DNA of 64,000 nucleotides. It comes from Yersinia entomophaga. GTDB taxonomy: Bacteria > Pseudomonadota > Gammaproteobacteria > Enterobacterales > Enterobacteriaceae. The notes beneath the pieces were generated by a model that was not told the origin of the DNA, did not search any database, and was given only the letters and a program-made list of their open reading frames with translations. Positions 29,301 through 36,377 of this stretch are shown here, piece by piece; positions within the stretch are counted from its first letter, which is position 1, and each line of letters begins with the position of its first letter. The position numbers and the translations under genes were made by a program. Where the stretch lies: assembly GCF_001656035.1 (NCBI RefSeq), contig NZ_CP010029.1:172410-236409 (forward strand), read 5' to 3'.

Positions 29301-30731
29301 TTTATGCTGCGTCAGCAATACGACCTGATGGGGCAGGTTATCCATCAACGCGCAGGCCGCAATACGCGGGTATTCCGACAGGAAGAACTGAGTGACATTC
29401 CTCAGCCTACGTTGGCCGAACTGGATCGCGAATATCAGTATGACGCTGGTTTGCAGTTGGTTGCGATCAACGATGATGTTGAACGACTGAATTATGTTGT
29501 CAATGGCAACGGACAGGTGATTTCGGTCAGCGAACGTAATCAACTGCGCGAGCATTACCGTTATGACGCCAGCGGCTATCCACTACCCAGACGGGTGGGC
29601 GATCAACAGTGCGGCGCAGAGGATGAAATTTATCACCGCGGCCATCGTTTAAATCGTCTTGGTAATCAGCTTTATGAATATGACGCCGCTGGCCGAATGA
29701 CGGCGCGCCGTACGCAACAGGAAGGCTTCCGACCGGAATACACGCGATTTATCTGGAATAGCCAGAACCAGCTGGTGGAATTGCGCAAACAAAATGGTGA
29801 TAGCTGGCGCTACCGTTACGATGCCTTTGGGCGCCGTATCAGCAAAACCTGTGAACAGCAAGGCATCCGTGTGAGCTATTTATGGGACGGTGATGTTATT
29901 GCTGAAATTCGCGATTATCGACAGGGCGAGTTGCAAAAAATCCGACATTGGGTGTTTAATGGCTGGGAGCTGATAGCGCAACAGGAATGCCGAGTCAGTG
30001 AGGGCGAGGTAGGCGAAGTCGAAACTCACTACGCGGTCAGCGCCCCAACGGGGGAACCCCTCGCGCTCTTTAACCCCGCAGGAAAACGCGTCTGGCAACG
30101 CGCCAACCATTCGTTATATGGCGCAGCGCTGGCGAAAGTGCTCAACCACAGCCAGCCAGAACCCGGTTTAAAATTCGCCGGCCAGCTTCTGGATGAAGAA
30201 TCGGGGCTGCACTACAACCGCTTCCGCTACTACGACCCGCAGGCCTGCTGTTACTTAAGTCCGGACCCGATAGGGCTGGCGGGGGGGTTAAACTTATATG
30301 CGTATGTACCAAATCCACTTACATGGATAGATCCGCTGGGACTAGCGACGTGTCCTCCTGTAGGAAATGCTGGTAATGATGGCTATAAGTTCTCGTTTGG
30401 CTCACTTCGTCATATATTAAGAAGGCACTCTCCTCATGTCGGTCCTCCTAAGCAAGAACCATATGCATCAATGAAGCCTAAAAGGCAAAAAGGTTCACCA
30501 TTCCCATCGGAGTGGAGCAATAGAGATATTGCGCATGCTACTGTGGAGGTCGCTAATAATCCTGCAAATCAAGTCATTTCTAATAGGGAAGGGTTCTTTG
30601 GTAAGGTATTTGAAGGCACATCGACCCAAAATGGGGTAACACAAAAAATACGTGTTATTACAGACCATGTTGATCCGCATATTGGTGGTACTGGTCCAGG
30701 TGTTATTACATCTAGTATTCCAATTAAATAA
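26397..30731 (+). CDS. rhs: PAAR-Rhs polymorphic effector with an EndoU-like C-terminal toxin
   Basis: This 1444-residue protein carries a prePAAR motif (AARLGDPIKH, about 33-42), hydrophobic helices (about 46-100) that EagR would shield, and a PAAR domain (about 105-180). The RHS/YD-repeat shell runs from about 283 to 1317 (VKGDPIDVVTGQLVEQRTDL onward). The shell ends with the DPIGLAGG and DPLGLA motifs, whose aspartates are linked to self-cleavage in Rhs proteins. The 127-residue tip contains SLRHILRRHSPHVG, FPSEWSNRDIAHATVEVANNP and GVTQKIRVITD, resembling bacterial EndoU nucleases that cut RNA. The tip is more AT-rich than the shell, as expected for an exchanged module. Its immunity gene follows. 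Confidence 0.93.
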   Translation: MSLTDDIVQRIARVGAIHASPKPVSSGAPGPAAARLGDPIKHASFLGALAGAVVGALISVAIFAVAAAVVVGTGGLATVAVLALGTAGTFAMGGIISKASSAVSAMVDSVGPTDGVLLSGSGDVFIEGKAAARATGDTAMCSKHSAPATIAQGSESVAINGMPSARVGDKLTCGPTIKSGASTVFIGSGQGGYLEVAEEFSMLEKAILVAVEFLVPPSKGLLTGTAKLFTKAGSKAAAKGAIMGAKQAAKICAGKTLSCVTAAFKSHKGIARFTEAGKKFVKGDPIDVVTGQLVEQRTDLMLGQTLSLAFTRTWAEGCFGVLGANWADSFSEYAVIDPENDSIEIFTQEGSSLNFSLPDGYAFSFNPDHPDFTVTRGNKGVILTDRRSGIQRHFALVGQKDRNKFLLSAHQDINGNHIDFCYDERQQLTRICHSDGSELTLIWNASQQLTEIRRTDEGLYDVLASYRYHDSGFMAEADSTEFYHLFYEYNAQGWISRWHDNDQTWTAYHYDAQGRCTDSIGADGYYPVHFDYLPGLTRVSNPQGATTEFYFTPMNQVTEVRSPTGNITRYEYDSYGNLLSQITPSGHQITLSYLKDTGLVTSFTNAMGACWQYSYDDSQRLFGITDPLERTWLQQYDEKGNPQSFTAPDGSSITLERNEFGLVTTQIHSDGSQRRMEYDHHQRLFRIFDEEQRVMNLRYDSRDNLQTLSTPGGALWRWRYDRHQRLAVSDRPNNSQEHFTHDRHGNLTQYHDANGVSWTVEYGAFDLPISRRDGEGHIWRYRYDADTLQLIAVTNPQGESYRYTLDSEGRVIEERDYADAVWYYRYDAEGNCSQKQDALGNITHYSYDPCGRLLTQSNPEGATQYQYDMMGRLLSVTAPDSTLHFEYDEQDRPIREIQVAGEILRRYPDNQTLEREITSVGHESGSWLTRIGVNRTGELIQLELPAGQSLQLQRDAAGQEAGREAAAGFMLRQQYDLMGQVIHQRAGRNTRVFRQEELSDIPQPTLAELDREYQYDAGLQLVAINDDVERLNYVVNGNGQVISVSERNQLREHYRYDASGYPLPRRVGDQQCGAEDEIYHRGHRLNRLGNQLYEYDAAGRMTARRTQQEGFRPEYTRFIWNSQNQLVELRKQNGDSWRYRYDAFGRRISKTCEQQGIRVSYLWDGDVIAEIRDYRQGELQKIRHWVFNGWELIAQQECRVSEGEVGEVETHYAVSAPTGEPLALFNPAGKRVWQRANHSLYGAALAKVLNHSQPEPGLKFAGQLLDEESGLHYNRFRYYDPQACCYLSPDPIGLAGGLNLYAYVPNPLTWIDPLGLATCPPVGNAGNDGYKFSFGSLRHILRRHSPHVGPPKQEPYASMKPKRQKGSPFPSEWSNRDIAHATVEVANNPANQVISNREGFFGKVFEGTSTQNGVTQKIRVITDHVDPHIGGTGPGVITSSIPIK
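30144..30347 (+). repeat. Parental copy of the rhs-core repeat (inside the full rhs)
   Basis: The last ~204 bases of the rhs core, from AACCACAGCCAGCCAGAACC to the end of DPLGLA, recur six more times downstream at 31314, 32415, 33652, 34868, 36174 and 37172. The first ~146 bases are almost identical in all copies. The final ~55 bases, around the NxYxYVxNPLxWID segment, vary. Confidence 0.9.
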
Positions 30732-30741
30732 GAGAGGGTTG

Positions 30742-31113
30742 ATGAAATATACCACATGTCAAAATTGTTATTCTAGCTATGAATCGGATCTGGAAAGATG
30801 TCCAGACTGTAATGCATCTCAAGGTGAAAAAGATGATGGGTTAATAGTTTTTACAGAAGAAGCTCGTTCTGAAATATCACGCCTTGGCGGCATTGTGTAT
30901 GATGTTATTCATCTCCCTGAAGAGCGCTATTTAATTCCATGTGAGTGGGGGGTGCTTCTTTATAATAATGCCAAAAAGTCTTTTTGGCATTACCTTTGTG
31001 GAATTGTTGATGCAGTTGTGGTTAATGAATATGTGGAGATCACACATGGAGATAAGAGAGACTATCTGACACTTGATGATGGAAGATTAGTTAAGAGGGA
31101 GAATGTTGGCTAA
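30742..31113 (+). CDS. Predicted immunity protein for the EndoU-like Rhs tip
   Basis: This protein of 123 residues starts with a zinc-ribbon-like pair of cysteine knuckles (CQNC at 6-9 and CPDC at 20-23) and continues as an acidic mixed alpha/beta domain. I do not recognise the family. Its place right after the tip codons and its AT-rich composition, shared with the tip, mark it as the cognate immunity protein. The ATG at 30742 follows AGAGAGGG and replaces an internal ATG at 30652 that would run through the toxin sequence. Confidence 0.8.
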   Translation: MKYTTCQNCYSSYESDLERCPDCNASQGEKDDGLIVFTEEARSEISRLGGIVYDVIHLPEERYLIPCEWGVLLYNNAKKSFWHYLCGIVDAVVVNEYVEITHGDKRDYLTLDDGRLVKRENVG

Positions 31114-31127
31114 CTCTCTTCTGGCGT

Positions 31128-31152
31128 GGAATGATCCTCTCAGGATCATTCC
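31128..31152 (+). terminator. Hairpin after immunity gene 1
   Basis: An 11-bp perfect stem (GGAATGATCCT/AGGATCATTCC) with a three-base loop lies 14 bases after the stop. It has no T tract, so it is a weak terminator or a stabilising 3' hairpin. Confidence 0.5.
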
Positions 31153-31158
31153 TGCTAA

Positions 31159-31302
31159 TTATGAAATGTCAGTGCACATACAACTCTGCTGAATCCTAAT
31201 CACCACCTGACCGGGCATCACGCTGATCACCAGCGGTTGCCCGGTCAGGCCGCACTGTGTCAGCCAGTCCTCTGGCAGAGACAGATTGCCGTTATCCCGT
31301 AT
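31159..31302 (-). pseudogene. SymE-like gene tail, copy 1 (5'-truncated)
   Basis: The minus strand encodes 47 residues starting [19 protein letters not shown] and including VISVMPGQVVIRIQQ, then stops. The pattern (beta strand, WL..aGL, then V.VMPG..VI) resembles the AbrB/SymE-like C-terminus of SymE-family proteins, which often sit beside rhs genes. A TAG directly precedes this frame and no start codon follows, so the gene is cut off at its 5' end where the rhs-core repeat begins. Confidence 0.6.
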
Positions 31303-31859
31303 CTAGTTCACGTAACCACAGCCAGCCAGAACCCGGTTTAAAATTCGCCGGCCAGCTTCTGGATGAAGAATCGGGGCTGCACTACAACCGCTTCCGCTAC
31401 TACGACCCGCAGGCCTGCTGTTACTTAAGTCCGGACCCGATAGGGCTGGCGGGGGGATTAAACTTATACGCGTATGTACCAAATCCATTAACGTGGATCG
31501 ATCCACTGGGGTTGGCGGGGTGCCATACTCAAAAATATGAAGTAGGAACTTTTGATGATTTACAGCGGCGTTCAAAAGTTGGTGATGGATTAGATATTCA
31601 CCATGTTACTCAGAAACACCCTGCAGGCCAGGTTATATCTGGTTATGACCCAAAGACTGCACCATCAATGGCTGTTCCGAGAGCTGAACATAAATTAATA
31701 CCAACAACTAAAGGTACTTTTACAGGAACGCCAAGGGATTTATTAGCGAAAGATATACGAGATCTTCGTAACTATACCAATGCACCACCTTCAGCCATTA
31801 AAGATCTTATCAGGCTCAATAAAGAAATGTTCCCTGAGGCGTTTACTAAATTAAGGTAA
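31257..31859 (+). CDS. Orphan Rhs C-terminal module 2: core repeat plus HHxxQ-type toxin tip
   Basis: The frame runs from a possible GTG at 31257 through the rhs-core repeat (31314 onward; [13 protein letters not shown]...DPLGLAG) into a tip of about 113 residues. The tip contains LDIHHVTQKHPAGQVISGYD, PRAEHKLIPTTKG and a C-terminal RDLLAKDIRDLRNYT block. The paired histidines and downstream EH suggest a metal-dependent nuclease fold, but the exact family is not certain. There is no Shine-Dalgarno sequence at the GTG, and the shell, PAAR and prePAAR parts are absent. It cannot be delivered unless recombined onto the full rhs. Confidence 0.7.
   Translation: MSASPLAETDCRYPVSSSRNHSQPEPGLKFAGQLLDEESGLHYNRFRYYDPQACCYLSPDPIGLAGGLNLYAYVPNPLTWIDPLGLAGCHTQKYEVGTFDDLQRRSKVGDGLDIHHVTQKHPAGQVISGYDPKTAPSMAVPRAEHKLIPTTKGTFTGTPRDLLAKDIRDLRNYTNAPPSAIKDLIRLNKEMFPEAFTKLR
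31314..31517 (+). repeat. rhs-core repeat copy 2
   Basis: Near-identical to 30144-30347, in frame with the tip that follows. It shares the TTAAGTCCGG variant with the parental copy and copy 3. It joins directly to the truncated SymE-like tail through TATCTAGTTCACG. Confidence 0.9.
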
Positions 31860-31864
31860 GTTAA

Positions 31865-32218
31865 ATGGATGCTAATAAGTTTGTAGATATATTAAACCTT
31901 GTTGTTAAAGATGCCGCGGTAGAAGATATAATATCTATACTGGAATCCCCACCAGGTAAAAAGCCATCAAAGGAACTGGTTGATTTATCCGGCTTTTATA
32001 ATTCACAGGCCGATGAGGCTAAAGAATTTATAAAACAGATAATCAAGCTTGTTGCCGATGATGCTTTATTCGGTATGCTATGTGTTATCGATGGCGTTCG
32101 TGCTATAGAGGATGATGAAAATAAAGGGGAGTTGGTTTTGACTTATCAGAAAGATAATGAATTGTCTGTCGTGTTAAACGAAGATAAAGATTTGCACGAT
32201 ATATACAACGCCAATTAG
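31865..32218 (+). CDS. Predicted immunity protein of cassette 2
   Basis: This acidic, mostly helical protein of 117 residues (FVDILNLVVKDAAVEDIISIL; SGFYNSQADEAKEFIKQII) starts five bases after the tip stop with an AGGTAAG-type ribosome site. It resembles small immunity proteins seen behind Rhs and CDI tips, but I cannot name a family with confidence. Having its own ribosome site means it could be made even if the tip is not. Confidence 0.75.
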   Translation: MDANKFVDILNLVVKDAAVEDIISILESPPGKKPSKELVDLSGFYNSQADEAKEFIKQIIKLVADDALFGMLCVIDGVRAIEDDENKGELVLTYQKDNELSVVLNEDKDLHDIYNAN

Positions 32219-32222
32219 ACTA

Positions 32223-32265
32223 AAGCCGGGAAGATCCTCTTTAGTTCTTCTCGGCTTTTTTATCT
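32223..32265 (+). terminator. Terminator of cassette 2
   Basis: AAGCCGGGAAGA pairs with TCTTCTCGGCTT (one mismatch), followed by a T-rich tract, directly after immunity gene 2. Confidence 0.75.
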
Positions 32266-32269
32266 GTTG

Positions 32270-32403
32270 TTACGCTAATATATTACCCTGCTGAGTCCTA
32301 ATCACCACCTTGCCAGGCATCACGCTGATCGCCAGCGGTTCCCGGTCAGGCCACACTACGTCAGCCAGTCCTCTGGCAGAGACAGATTGCCGTTATCCCG
32401 TAT
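32270..32403 (-). pseudogene. SymE-like gene tail, copy 2 (frameshifted)
   Basis: Same sequence class as copy 1, ending IRTQQGNILA and a stop. It is 134 bases long where intact copies have 135: one G is missing in GGTTCCCGG, and a glutamine codon has become TAG. It is the most damaged of the seven tails. The deletion opens the plus-strand frame used by module 3. Confidence 0.6.
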
Positions 32404-32996
32404 CTAGTTCACGTAACCACAGCCAGCCAGAACCCGGTTTAAAATTCGCCGGCCAGCTTCTGGATGAAGAATCGGGCCTGCACTACAACCGCTTCCGCTA
32501 CTACGACCCGCAGGCCTGCTGTTACTTAAGTCCGGACCCGATAGGGCTGGCGGGGGGGATGAACTTATATAGTTACGTTCCGAACCCACTGACATATATT
32601 GATCCGCTAGGGCTGGCATCCTGTCGTCTAAATAATATGGGAAGAACCCCAGGCAAAAATAGCAAGACTGGCAGAGAAGTTATTGAACGAATGCGTGGTG
32701 AAGGTCGTATTCGTGGTGCTGGTAGTGATATGAGGTTTAAAAGTTCAACGGATAATAAATGGTATCGCGTTCAGGATGCTGATATGGCTCACTTAACAGA
32801 TGCTGTTAAATATTGGAATCAGAAAGGCGGTTATTATGGCCCGAAATCTAAAGAAGTTAGAGCCTTTATGAGAGATTCCAAAAATTATGAATTAGAATAT
32901 TTTGGGCATAACCGTTCTCAAGGTGCTAAATTGCCTGATAGATATAGAGATCCAAGTGATTTTATTGGGCCAGCAGAAATGTCACAATATTTTTAA
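32310..32996 (+). CDS. Orphan Rhs C-terminal module 3: core repeat plus GH-E-like nuclease tip
   Basis: A TTG-started frame crosses the SymE-like relic and the rhs-core repeat (from 32415) and enters a tip of about 125 residues. The tip has GRTPGKNSKTGREVIERMRGEG, DMAHLTDAVKYWN, KEVRAFMRDSKNYELE and NRSQGAKL. This matches the order of motifs in GH-E-type toxins of the HNH/EndoVII superfamily, DNA-cutting nucleases common at polymorphic toxin ends. Translation from the TTG is doubtful because it lies in relic sequence without a ribosome site. The tip itself looks intact. Confidence 0.7.
   Translation: MPGITLIASGSRSGHTTSASPLAETDCRYPVSSSRNHSQPEPGLKFAGQLLDEESGLHYNRFRYYDPQACCYLSPDPIGLAGGMNLYSYVPNPLTYIDPLGLASCRLNNMGRTPGKNSKTGREVIERMRGEGRIRGAGSDMRFKSSTDNKWYRVQDADMAHLTDAVKYWNQKGGYYGPKSKEVRAFMRDSKNYELEYFGHNRSQGAKLPDRYRDPSDFIGPAEMSQYF
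32415..32618 (+). repeat. rhs-core repeat copy 3
   Basis: Shares the GGGCCTGC variant with copy 4 and TTAAGTCCGG with the parental copy and copy 2. The variable end reads GGMNLYSYVPNPLTYIDPLGLA. Confidence 0.9.
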
Positions 32997-33007
32997 TAGG
33001 TGGGTGT

Positions 33008-33451
33008 ATGAAAGAGCTTGCAGAAGATAACCTGGAATTAGAAGAAAAAATAGTATCTATCATAGAGGCTGGGAATGTTTACAGTACGAATGGTGACTTT
33101 GACTCTGCATTGAAAAATTATCAAGAGGCATGGGAGTTACTGCCGGAACCAAAATTGGAATGGGAAATGTTAAGTTCATGGTTATCAGGTTCTTTTTATA
33201 CTGCATATTTTAATCGGTCAGATTTTGAAAGTGCAAAATATTGGGGTGAGGCGCAACTTAAAGCAACAAGCTCTAATATAGATACAGCACCATCAATCGA
33301 CCTGGGAATGGTCTGTTATGAGTTAGAGCAATATGATGAATCATATAAATACTTTGACGATGCCTATAATTATGGTAAGGCTCGTGCATTTAAAGAAAGA
33401 CCGAAGAAGTATCTTGACTTTTATTTATCCAAGAAAAAAGAGATGAAGTAA
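33008..33451 (+). CDS. Predicted immunity protein of cassette 3 (TPR-like)
   Basis: This acidic helical protein of 147 residues is built of tetratricopeptide-like helix pairs: AGNVYSTNGDFDSALKNYQEAWELLP, FYTAYFNRSDFESAKYWGEAQL and MVCYELEQYDESYKYFDDAY. TPR-like immunity proteins are known partners of nuclease tips. It begins 11 bases after the tip stop behind GGTGGGTG. I infer the function from position and size. Confidence 0.78.
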   Translation: MKELAEDNLELEEKIVSIIEAGNVYSTNGDFDSALKNYQEAWELLPEPKLEWEMLSSWLSGSFYTAYFNRSDFESAKYWGEAQLKATSSNIDTAPSIDLGMVCYELEQYDESYKYFDDAYNYGKARAFKERPKKYLDFYLSKKKEMK

Positions 33452-33457
33452 AAATAA

Positions 33458-33498
33458 ATGGCCGGAATGGATCTCTTTAGATCTTTCCGGCCATTTTA
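33458..33498 (+). terminator. Terminator of cassette 3
   Basis: ATGGCCGGAA pairs with TTCCGGCCAT, with an inner GATCT/AGATC stem, then TTTTAT, directly after immunity gene 3. Confidence 0.75.
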
Positions 33499-33505
33499 TA
33501 TGTCG

Positions 33506-33640
33506 CTACGCTAGTATATTACTCTGTTGAACCCGAATTACCACCTTGCCGGGCATCACGCTGATCGCCAGCGGTTGCCCGGTCAGGCCGCACTGCGTCA
33601 GCCAGTCCTCTGGCAGAGACAGATTGCCGTTATCCCGTAT
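33506..33640 (-). pseudogene. SymE-like gene tail, copy 3
   Basis: There are 135 bases of open minus-strand frame behind the common TAG, ending VVIRVQQSNILA and a stop. It has the same truncation point as the other copies and no start codon. Confidence 0.6.
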
Positions 33641-33651
33641 CTAGTTCACGT

Positions 33652-33855
33652 AACCACAGCCAGCCAGAACCCGGTTTAAAATTCGCCGGCCAGCTTCTGG
33701 ATGAAGAATCGGGCCTGCACTACAACCGCTTCCGCTACTACGACCCGCAGGCCTGCTGTTACTTAAGCCCGGACCCGATAGGGCTGGCGGGGGGCGAGAA
33801 TACTTACGGGTATGTACATAACCCGCTGGGATGGATAGATCCCTTAGGGTTGGCA
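33652..33855 (+). repeat. rhs-core repeat copy 4
   Basis: Carries GGGCCTGC like copy 3 but TTAAGCCCGG like copies 5-7, so it looks like a recombinant of the two sub-lineages. The variable end reads [22 protein letters not shown]. Confidence 0.9.
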
Positions 33856-34251
33856 GCTTGTCCACTGGCAAACGCTGGTAAACTTAAACCACCGTTAGCG
33901 AAACCAGGCGAGGACTTATTTGTTGGCACATATAGCCAAGTCCGTGGAGCAAATATAAAGAGTGGTCTTAATCCAACCCATACACCGCATCATGCTATTC
34001 AGAATGCTGTTAGTCCGACGACACATGCTCGAGGAATAACGATAAACATGCGTAAAGATCTGCACGAATTAACATGGACATATAAAAAACCGTTTGTCCG
34101 AGGTTTAACAAATAGGCAATACCTAGCAAGAGACATTGTTGACCTGAGAACTATATTCCGTAATGCTGGATATAGTAAGGACGTTGTTAATAGGCAGTTG
34201 TCTGAGCTAATCAAACAAAACAAAGCATTATGGAAAGCTATGGAGCTATGA
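33652..34251 (+). CDS. Orphan Rhs C-terminal module 4: core repeat plus HH-type toxin tip
   Basis: The frame is open from the start of the core repeat through a tip of about 133 residues, but no start codon lies upstream before the frame closes. The tip contains THTPHHAIQNAV, THARGITINMRKDLHE and a C-terminal YLARDIVDLRTIFRNAG / SELIKQNKALW region. That region resembles the end of tip 2 (DIRDLR ... LIRLNKE), so tips 2 and 4 may be distant relatives of one histidine-based nuclease group. An internal TTG at 33850 could only give the tip alone. Probably a silent reserve module. Confidence 0.65.
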   Translation, partial: NHSQPEPGLKFAGQLLDEESGLHYNRFRYYDPQACCYLSPDPIGLAGGENTYGYVHNPLGWIDPLGLAACPLANAGKLKPPLAKPGEDLFVGTYSQVRGANIKSGLNPTHTPHHAIQNAVSPTTHARGITINMRKDLHELTWTYKKPFVRGLTNRQYLARDIVDLRTIFRNAGYSKDVVNRQLSELIKQNKALWKAMEL

Positions 34252-34670
34252 ATATGAACAGAAATGAAGCGCTGTCTTTCTTACGTCATAATCAACCGAT
34301 GCCGGATGATGACGTTTTAACACAAGAACTAATTAATAAATATGATGAGGCAAGAAAGTTTTTCATTGCTCATCCTGACAAAGAGGCAATCTCATTATTC
34401 CTTAACTCTTATGGTAATGGAGATGGGTGGGGAGTATATCAATTAGTAGAAGATTTTTTTTATAAATGCCATCGCGATGATGTAGTGTTGGAAATACAAA
34501 AAACATTAGAAAACCCATCTGTAACCGACAATGTAAGATACTGGGTTACCCAAGTATCAGCAGCATTCGCTGATGCCAAACTAAAAAAAGGCTTGGAAAT
34601 ATCGCTAAAATCGAAGAATGAAGATATCCGAGAGGCAGCACAGTTATCTCTTGATATGATTGATGACTAA
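34248..34670 (+). CDS. Predicted immunity protein of cassette 4
   Basis: This protein of about 140 residues starts at the ATG that overlaps the tip stop (ATGA at 34248), a coupling typical of toxin/immunity pairs. It is an acidic helical protein; its C-terminal half resembles HEAT-type repeats (ALK.SLKSKNEDIREAAQLSLDMI-like). GGAG lies about six bases upstream. No family is recognised with certainty. Confidence 0.75.
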   Translation: MNMNRNEALSFLRHNQPMPDDDVLTQELINKYDEARKFFIAHPDKEAISLFLNSYGNGDGWGVYQLVEDFFYKCHRDDVVLEIQKTLENPSVTDNVRYWVTQVSAAFADAKLKKGLEISLKSKNEDIREAAQLSLDMIDD

Positions 34671-34675
34671 TATTA

Positions 34676-34715
34676 GAACGGGGAGATAATATTTGGATCT
34701 TTCCGGTTTTTTTAT
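34676..34715 (+). terminator. Terminator-like hairpin of cassette 4
   Basis: An imperfect stem formed from AACGGGGAGAT and GATCTTTCCGGTT is followed by seven T. It is weaker than the hairpins of the other cassettes. Confidence 0.5.
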
Positions 34716-34721
34716 CTGTTG

Positions 34722-34856
34722 TTACGCTAATACATTATCCTGTTGCACCTGAATCACCACCTTGCCGGGCATCACGTTGATCGCCAGCGGTTGCTCGGTC
34801 AGGCCGCATTGCGTCAGCCAGTCCTCTGGCAGAGACAGATTGCCGTTATCCCGTAT
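34722..34856 (-). pseudogene. SymE-like gene tail, copy 4
   Basis: There are 135 bases of open minus-strand frame behind the common TAG, ending VVIQVQQDNVLA and a stop. Confidence 0.6.
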
Positions 34857-34867
34857 CTAGTTCACGC

Positions 34868-35071
34868 AGCCACAGCCAGCCAGAACCCGGTTTAAAATTC
34901 GCCGGCCAGCTTCTGGATGAAGAATCGGGGCTGCACTACAACCGCTTCCGCTACTACGACCCGCAGGCCTGCTGTTACTTAAGCCCGGACCCGATAGGGC
35001 TGGCGGGGGGATTAAACACCTATGGTTACGTTCACAATCCGCTAGGATGGATAGATCCATTAGGGCTAGCT
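34868..35071 (+). repeat. rhs-core repeat copy 5
   Basis: Starts with CGCAGCCACAG where other copies have CGTAACCACAG; otherwise near-identical. The variable end reads [22 protein letters not shown]. Confidence 0.9.
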
Positions 35072-35494
35072 GGATGTTCTACTCTTGATCGCATTATTGC
35101 CGATGCTAATAAGGTTGCGTCACCTGGAGGGCATATAACTCCAAAGCAAGCAGAAATATTAAAAGGTAATTTACCAGTAGTTCAAAGACGTAGTGCTTTC
35201 CAAAATAGGTTGTCACGTAAAGAATTTGTGAGAGATCAAAAATATCTTATGAGTCAATGGGAAGCGAATACAGGAAGAGTTTGGCCTACTGGGGCAACTC
35301 CGCATCATATAATTCCATTGGAAAGTGGGGGGGCGAATAAATGGTGGAACTTAATGCCTACACATGGAACATTACCAAACCACTCTTTACCTGGAATACC
35401 TGGCCCGCACGCAGCAGGTGGTGTGCTTCGTACTACAGTCCAACAAGGTAGGAAAGCTTTACCGCCAGGAACCATAACCGATTTGAGATTTTAA
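34868..35494 (+). CDS. Orphan Rhs C-terminal module 5: core repeat plus HNH nuclease tip
   Basis: The frame is open from the core repeat into a tip of about 140 residues. It holds an HNH-type signature, [21 protein letters not shown], followed by a second histidine set in [18 protein letters not shown] tips are metal-dependent DNases. No start codon precedes the repeat in this frame; an ATG-like start inside the tip (near 35210, TTG) would lose the first third. The tip shows no lesion, so it would be functional after transfer onto rhs. Confidence 0.72.
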   Translation, partial: SHSQPEPGLKFAGQLLDEESGLHYNRFRYYDPQACCYLSPDPIGLAGGLNTYGYVHNPLGWIDPLGLAGCSTLDRIIADANKVASPGGHITPKQAEILKGNLPVVQRRSAFQNRLSRKEFVRDQKYLMSQWEANTGRVWPTGATPHHIIPLESGGANKWWNLMPTHGTLPNHSLPGIPGPHAAGGVLRTTVQQGRKALPPGTITDLRF

Positions 35495-35495
35495 T

Positions 35496-35975
35496 ATGAT
35501 TGATATTAATAAAGTGTTGGAAGAAATAGATAAGGCAAGATTCTTTTCAAATATGGGGGTGTCTGACATCCAGAATGAAAATGTTATTTTAATTAAAGAT
35601 GTTGAAAAGGTGTTCATTAATCCATCTGATGTGGAGTTTAATGGCCTTTATGCTAGTGCTGAGTGGCTTCCGACCTCGCCAACTCAAGATGACCCATTTT
35701 ATAAAGGTCAAACTACATCTAAAGAGCTTGCAGAGCTTAGAATTAAAGTAAATAAAGCAGTATTAAATGCAACTAAAGGGTTACCTAAAGATAAATTTAT
35801 ATGCTTGCCACATGATTTTAGCCAGGCGGCAAGAAATGGAATATGCTTTGCTTTTAGGCAGTATGTATCTGAAAAGTATCAAAACCTAGGAACTAGATGG
35901 GAGGATGTTGTGCGGATATATTATGCTGGGCATTGGCCTGTTGGCTTTGCTCAAGAAAAAATAATAGCTATTTAA
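35496..35975 (+). CDS. Predicted immunity protein of cassette 5 (AGxWPxG family)
   Basis: This 159-residue protein starts one base after the tip stop. The C-terminal third, [40 protein letters not shown], shares the pattern D...IY.AG.WP.G with the immunity protein of cassette 7. The two appear to belong to one family, and both protect against HNH-superfamily tips (HNH here, AHH there). The N-terminal half contains many acidic residues. Function is inferred from position. Confidence 0.8.
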   Translation: MIDINKVLEEIDKARFFSNMGVSDIQNENVILIKDVEKVFINPSDVEFNGLYASAEWLPTSPTQDDPFYKGQTTSKELAELRIKVNKAVLNATKGLPKDKFICLPHDFSQAARNGICFAFRQYVSEKYQNLGTRWEDVVRIYYAGHWPVGFAQEKIIAI

Positions 35976-35982
35976 TATAAGA

Positions 35983-36011
35983 CTAGATAGATCCAAGAAG
36001 GATCTATCTAG
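35983..36011 (+). terminator. Hairpin after immunity gene 5
   Basis: A perfect 12-bp stem (CTAGATAGATCC/GGATCTATCTAG) with a five-base loop, followed by a short T-rich stretch. Confidence 0.65.
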
Positions 36012-36027
36012 TTATTTGTAACTGTGG

Positions 36028-36162
36028 TTACGCCAGTATATTATCCTGATGTACTTGAATGACCACCTGACCAGGCATCACGCTGATCGCCAGCGGTTGC
36101 CCGGTCAGGCCGCACTGCGTCAGCCAGTCCTCTGGCAGAGACAGCTTGCCGTTATCCCGTAT
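36028..36162 (-). pseudogene. SymE-like gene tail, copy 5
   Basis: There are 135 bases of open minus-strand frame behind the common TAG, ending VVIQVHQDNILA and a stop. It shares a T-to-G change (AGCTTGCC) with copy 7. Confidence 0.6.
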
Positions 36163-36173
36163 CTAGTTCACGT

Positions 36174-36377
36174 AACCACAGCCAGCCAGAACCCGGTTTA
36201 AAATTCGCCGGCCAGCTTCTGGATGAAGAATCGGGGCTGCACTACAACCGCTTCCGCTACTACGACCCGCAGGCCTGCTGTTACTTAAGCCCGGACTCGA
36301 TAGGGCTGGCGGGGGGGATGAACCTGTATGCCTACGTTAAAAACCCTCTTACATGGATAGATCCGCTGGGATTGGCT
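36174..36377 (+). repeat. rhs-core repeat copy 6
   Basis: Near-identical to the others but with GGACTCGATAGGG (DSIGL) in place of GGACCCGATAGGG. The variable end reads [22 protein letters not shown]. Confidence 0.9.
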
